Source of the DNA: Streptomyces rugosispiralis
GTDB lineage: Bacteria > Actinomycetota > Actinomycetes > Streptomycetales > Streptomycetaceae
Direction: 5' to 3'
Assembly (NCBI RefSeq): GCF_024505145.1
Contig: NZ_JANIAA010000056.1
Span: 1-51,695 of the forward strand
DNA length: 51,695 bases
Part shown: positions 48,591 through 51,695 of the stretch, in pieces
Position numbering within the stretch: the first letter of the stretch is position 1
How the letters are laid out: every line of letters starts with the position of its first letter
Made by a program: the position numbers and the translations under genes
Notes under the pieces: model-generated
What the model saw: only the letters and a program-made list of their open reading frames with translations
The model's database searches: none
Told to the model about the DNA's origin: nothing

Positions 48591-49763
48591 CTACGGCAGC
48601 AGCCCGCGGTGCGGGAAGACCGCCCGGCGCGTCGCCAGGATCGCCTGGTCCAGCCGGTCCGCGGGGTCGTACCCGGCCTCGTGGAAGTCCTGCCAGACCG
48701 GCTCCCGCCCGTCCGTCATCCGCCGCGGCGCGTCCATCCGGGTCCGCCGGTACACCTCCTGCCGCCACTCCTCCGGCACCGGCGTGGTGGCCTCCACCGG
48801 CCGCCCGGCCGCGATCGCGACCAGATGCGTCCAGGACCGCGGCACCACGTCCACCACCGCGTAGCCGCCGCCCCCGAGCGCCATCCAGCGCCCGTCCGCG
48901 TGCTCATGCGCCAGCCGGTGACAGCTCTCGGCGACCGCCCGCTGCGCGTCGACGGTCACCGCCAAGTGGGCCAGCGGGTCCTCGACATGGGTGTCCGCGC
49001 CGTGCTGGGTCACCAGCACCTGCGGGCGGAACGCCGCCAGCAGCTCCGGCACCACCGCGTGGAAGGCCCGCAGCCAGCCCGCGTCCGAGGTCCCGGCCGG
49101 CAGCGCCAGATTGACCGCCGAGCCCTCGGCGCCTTCCCCGCCTGTCTCCTCCGGCCAGCCGGTCTGCGGGAACAGCGTCCGGGGGTGTTCGTGCAGCGAG
49201 ATCGTCAGCACCCGCGGATCGTCCCAGAACGCCGCCTGCACCCCGTCCCCGTGGTGGACGTCCACATCCACGTACGCGACCCGCTCCGCCCCCAGCTCCA
49301 GCAGCCGCGCGATCGCCAGCGCCGCGTCGTTGTAGATGCAGAACCCGGACGCGCCCCGGGGCATCGCGTGGTGCAGCCCGCCCGCGAAGTTCACCGCGTG
49401 CAGCGCCTCCCCGCGCCATACGTCCTCGGCCGCGCCCACCGACTGCCCGGCGATCAGCGCGGACGCCTCGTGCATCCCCGCGAAGGCCGGATCGTCGATC
49501 GTCCCGAGGCCGTACGAGCCGTCCGCCGCCTCCGGGGCGGCCGAGGCGCGCCGTACCGCCTCGATGTACTCCTGCCCGTGGACCAGGCGCAGCGTCGACT
49601 CCCCGGCCGGCTTGGCGGCCACCACCCGGACCGCCCGGTCCAGCCCGAACGCCCGCACCAACCCCATGGTCAGCGCCAGCCGCACCGGGTCCATCGGATG
49701 CCCGGCGCCGAAGTCGTATCCGGTTACTTCCTCATCCCACATCAACTGTGCGCGGCCGCTCAT
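48591..49763 (-). CDS. acuC: AcuC-type acetoin utilization protein / histone-deacetylase-family enzyme
   Basis: 390-aa zinc-dependent deacylase. Catalytic segments: GGLHHAMPRGASGFCIYND (tandem His), VAYVDVDVHHGDGVQAAF (metal Asp and His), and TQHGADTHVEDPLAHL (second metal Asp). Length and order match AcuC, which removes acetyl groups from acetyl-CoA synthetase or other proteins; the physiological target here is unknown. ATG at 49763 gives the typical N-terminus (MSGRAQLMWDEEVTGYDFG). Its first 32 bases overlap the end of the MFS transporter gene, so the two are probably translated together. Confidence 0.93.
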   Translation of the reverse strand: MSGRAQLMWDEEVTGYDFGAGHPMDPVRLALTMGLVRAFGLDRAVRVVAAKPAGESTLRLVHGQEYIEAVRRASAAPEAADGSYGLGTIDDPAFAGMHEASALIAGQSVGAAEDVWRGEALHAVNFAGGLHHAMPRGASGFCIYNDAALAIARLLELGAERVAYVDVDVHHGDGVQAAFWDDPRVLTISLHEHPRTLFPQTGWPEETGGEGAEGSAVNLALPAGTSDAGWLRAFHAVVPELLAAFRPQVLVTQHGADTHVEDPLAHLAVTVDAQRAVAESCHRLAHEHADGRWMALGGGGYAVVDVVPRSWTHLVAIAAGRPVEATTPVPEEWRQEVYRRTRMDAPRRMTDGREPVWQDFHEAGYDPADRLDQAILATRRAVFPHRGLLP

Positions 49764-50940
49764 GCCCGTCACCGTATCCGGCTGGTACAGGGCTGAACGA
49801 CCTCGCATACCGGATCGTCATCAGCACGAGCGCCATCGGCACCAGCATCGCCACACGGTAGTTCCACGCCCCGCCCAGCGCGCCGACGAGCGGGGAGCCG
49901 ATCAGGAAGCCCACGTAGTTGAAGATGTTGAGGCGCGCGACGGCGACGTCGGACGCCCCGGGGAAGAGCCGCCCCGCGGCCGCGAAGGTCTGCGGCACCA
50001 GCACGCACAACCCCAGCCCCAGCAGCGTGAACCCGGCCATCCCCAGCCATGCCCCGGGCGCCGCCGCGACCACCGCGAAGCCGCCGCCCGCGAGCAGCGC
50101 CCCGGCCCGGACCACGGCGACCGCCCCGAAGCGCCGCACCCCGAGGTCGCCGAAGGAACGGCCGAGGAGCGTGGTGACCATATAGACGTTGTACGGGACC
50201 GTGGCCAGCTGCTCGGAGCTGTGCAGCACGTCCTCCAGATACTTGGCGCTCCAGTTGGAGACGGTGGAGTCGCCGATGTAGGCGAAGGCCATGACGAGAC
50301 AGAGCGGCAGCAGTGCCCGCATGCCCACGGTGGTCTCGTTCCGCACCACTTCGGTCGGCTCGGCGCCCCGGTGGTCGACGTACCAGCGGCTGGCGATCAG
50401 CGCGACGGGCACCAGGGTGGCCACGAGCGGCGCGTAGAGCGTGGGCAGCGGCAGATCCCAGTGCGCCCCCACCCAGGCGAGCGAGGCCCCGGCGATCCCG
50501 CCCAGGCTGTACGCGCCATGGAAACCGAGCATGATGCTGCGCCCGTACGCGCGCTGGAGGCTCACCCCCAGCATGTTCATCGACGCGTCGAGCGCCCCGA
50601 CCGTCAGCCCGAACACCGCGAGCGCCGCGGCGAGCTGCCACACCGTGGTCCCCGATCCGGCGGACAGCAGGGCGAGGGAGACGATGGGCTGCACCAGGCG
50701 GAGGACCAGCCCCGGACGCATCCGCTTGACGAGATGCTCGGTTCCGACGCTGCCCACCCCGGCGAGGATCGGCACGGCGGCCAGGAAGAGGGGCAGCAGC
50801 CCATCGGATATCCCGTACCGGTCCTGGAGCGCGGGTATGCGCGTCACCAGCAGAGCGAAGATCGCGCCCTGGACGAAGAAGCTGATGGCCAATGAGGCCC
50901 GGCCTTGCCGAAGCCGGCGGCTCGGACGCGAATCCGTCAT
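49732..50940 (-). CDS. MFS transporter
   Basis: 402-aa major facilitator permease with about 12 hydrophobic helices (ASLAISFFVQGAIFALLVTR, WQLAAALAVFGLTVGALDAS, MLGFHGAYSLGGIAGASLAW and others). The pattern with MNMLGVSLQRAYGRSIMLGF resembles the fucose/glucose-type MFS branch of YbjJ-like proteins. No substrate can be assigned. The stop codon lies 32 bases inside acuC, and the gene begins 24 bp after the HAD gene upstream, so HAD, transporter and acuC likely form one transcript. ATG at 50940 has only a weak ribosome site. Confidence 0.9.
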   Translation of the reverse strand: MTDSRPSRRLRQGRASLAISFFVQGAIFALLVTRIPALQDRYGISDGLLPLFLAAVPILAGVGSVGTEHLVKRMRPGLVLRLVQPIVSLALLSAGSGTTVWQLAAALAVFGLTVGALDASMNMLGVSLQRAYGRSIMLGFHGAYSLGGIAGASLAWVGAHWDLPLPTLYAPLVATLVPVALIASRWYVDHRGAEPTEVVRNETTVGMRALLPLCLVMAFAYIGDSTVSNWSAKYLEDVLHSSEQLATVPYNVYMVTTLLGRSFGDLGVRRFGAVAVVRAGALLAGGGFAVVAAAPGAWLGMAGFTLLGLGLCVLVPQTFAAAGRLFPGASDVAVARLNIFNYVGFLIGSPLVGALGGAWNYRVAMLVPMALVLMTIRYARSFSPVPAGYGDGHERPRTVDVG

Positions 50941-50964
50941 GGCCGTGGAGCGTACGGCCCTGGG

Positions 50965-51621
50965 CTACTTGTGGGTAGAGGTGAGCAGTCCTCGCAGTTC
51001 GGCCATCTCCACGAAGAGGCCCCGGGCCGCGGCGAGTTTGGCGGCCGGTGTCATGGCCGTGTAGCCGTACACATCCATCCCGGCGGCCAGGGCGGCCTGG
51101 ACCCCGAGCGGGCTGTCCTCGACGACGGCACAGCGCTCGGGCACGACGCCCATGCGCTCGGCGGCGTGGAGGAACAGATCCGGGGCGGGCTTGCCCCGGC
51201 CCACGTCCTCGGAGCTGAAGATGCGGTCCTCGTCGAAGAGGTCGTACAGCCCGGTCGTACGGAGGGCGACGCGGATCCGCTCATGGCTTCCGGATGAGGC
51301 GACGCAGTACGGGACGCCGTCGGCCCGCAGCTTCTCCAGCACCTCGGCCACACCCGCCACCGGCCGCAGCTCGCGGCGGAAGGCGTCGAAGACCCGGCCG
51401 TGGAAGGTGGTGTCGAAGTCGGGCGGAAGCCGCCGGCCCGAGCGCTCGAGGACCAGGTCGTGGACGCGATGCATGGCGGAGCCCATGTAGTCGCGTATGG
51501 AGTCCTCGTAGCTGGTGGGGTGCCCCAACTCGGTGAGATAGGCGGCGAGCAGCCGGTTGGAGATGGGCTCGCTGTCGACGAGCACTCCGTCGTTGTCGAA
51601 GATGACCAGGTCATAGCGCAT
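50965..51621 (-). CDS. HAD-IA family hydrolase (beta-phosphoglucomutase-like)
   Basis: 218-aa HAD phosphatase. Motif I is IFDNDGVLVDSE (D9, D11), followed by a helical cap; motif II is CVASSGSHERI. The Lys motif lies in GRGKPAPDLFLHAAERMG and motif IV is CAVVEDSPLGVQAA. This layout is shared by sugar-phosphate phosphatases and beta-phosphoglucomutases (YcjU/YniC type). ATG at 51621 is the only good start. First gene of a likely operon with the MFS transporter and acuC, so it may process a phosphorylated form of the transported compound (inference). Confidence 0.92.
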   Translation of the reverse strand: MRYDLVIFDNDGVLVDSEPISNRLLAAYLTELGHPTSYEDSIRDYMGSAMHRVHDLVLERSGRRLPPDFDTTFHGRVFDAFRRELRPVAGVAEVLEKLRADGVPYCVASSGSHERIRVALRTTGLYDLFDEDRIFSSEDVGRGKPAPDLFLHAAERMGVVPERCAVVEDSPLGVQAALAAGMDVYGYTAMTPAAKLAAARGLFVEMAELRGLLTSTHK

Positions 51622-51645
51622 GTGGTCAGCCTACAAACAGAAATG

Positions 51646-51689
51646 CGAAAAGCCCGGTTGCGAGCCAAAGCTCCCAACCGGGCTTTTCG
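51646..51689. terminator. Strong terminator upstream of the HAD gene
   Basis: CGAAAAGCCCGGTTG (51646-51660) pairs perfectly with CAACCGGGCTTTTCG (51675-51689). GAGC-CAAA-GCTC forms an inner stem. The A/T-rich outer arms give a U-tract on either strand. It insulates the HAD operon from a gene beyond the window edge. Confidence 0.9.
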
Positions 51690-51695
51690 TAAAGT

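Overview
This window is chromosomal DNA of a Streptomyces or very close relative. The base composition is very GC-rich with strong G/C third-position bias, and many genes use GTG or TTG starts. The gene content is diagnostic: the developmental sigma factor bldN with its anti-sigma gene rsbN, a rex-hemA-hemC-hemD-hemB operon behind a Rex operator, a class I lysyl-tRNA synthetase, and the futalosine menaquinone route. No rRNA, tRNA, CRISPR array, prophage or complete insertion sequence was recognised.

Layout. 1-5.3 kb: menaquinone genes on the minus strand (mqnE cut by the window edge, an Lrp/AsnC regulator, and ubiX, mqnP and ubiD). A 166-bp MITE-like inverted-repeat element sits exactly between two convergent stop codons. 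5.3-10.3 kb: a two-TM protein, then the system II cytochrome c maturation operon resA-ccdA-resB-ccsB. 10.4-14 kb: a Tat-type deacetylase-like lipoprotein, a histidine phosphatase and hemL. 14-26 kb is the accessory-looking part. It holds a frameshifted membrane-protein gene, a YnfA-like protein, a very repetitive secreted protein with an apparently split PepSY domain, an SDR, a ferredoxin/ferredoxin reductase/P450 cassette, rtcB, two lipoproteins and a DUF2637 protein. 26-34 kb: lysS and argS (divergent), a secreted TAP-like hydrolase, an AMIN-like secreted protein, a K15-type DD-peptidase and a P-loop kinase. 34-40 kb: the rex-hem operon. 40-45 kb: a glutaredoxin-like protein, a SerB-like HAD protein, bldN and rsbN. 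45-51.7 kb: acyltransferase and epimerase, a bS22-like mini-protein, an excisionase-type HTH protein, a conserved putative phosphatase, acuC, an MFS transporter and a HAD phosphatase.

How the genes fit together. Much of the window serves respiration and redox: menaquinone synthesis, cytochrome c assembly, tetrapyrrole synthesis (hemL, hemA, hemC, hemD, hemB) and the NADH/NAD+ sensor Rex, whose operator overlaps the predicted rex-hem promoter. A second theme is development: bldN is followed by rsbN behind a sequence that looks like a sigma-BldN promoter, so the sigma factor probably drives its own anti-sigma factor. The P450 cassette looks like a self-contained electron-transfer chain (NAD(P)H, reductase, ferredoxin, P450) with unknown substrate.

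The strongest unusual signals are the CTAG-flanked element, the His/Lys/Asp/Glu repeat protein with the interrupted PepSY domain, and short tandem duplications at gene boundaries, three of which include the stop codon of the upstream gene. All functional names come from reading protein motifs by eye; no database search was run.
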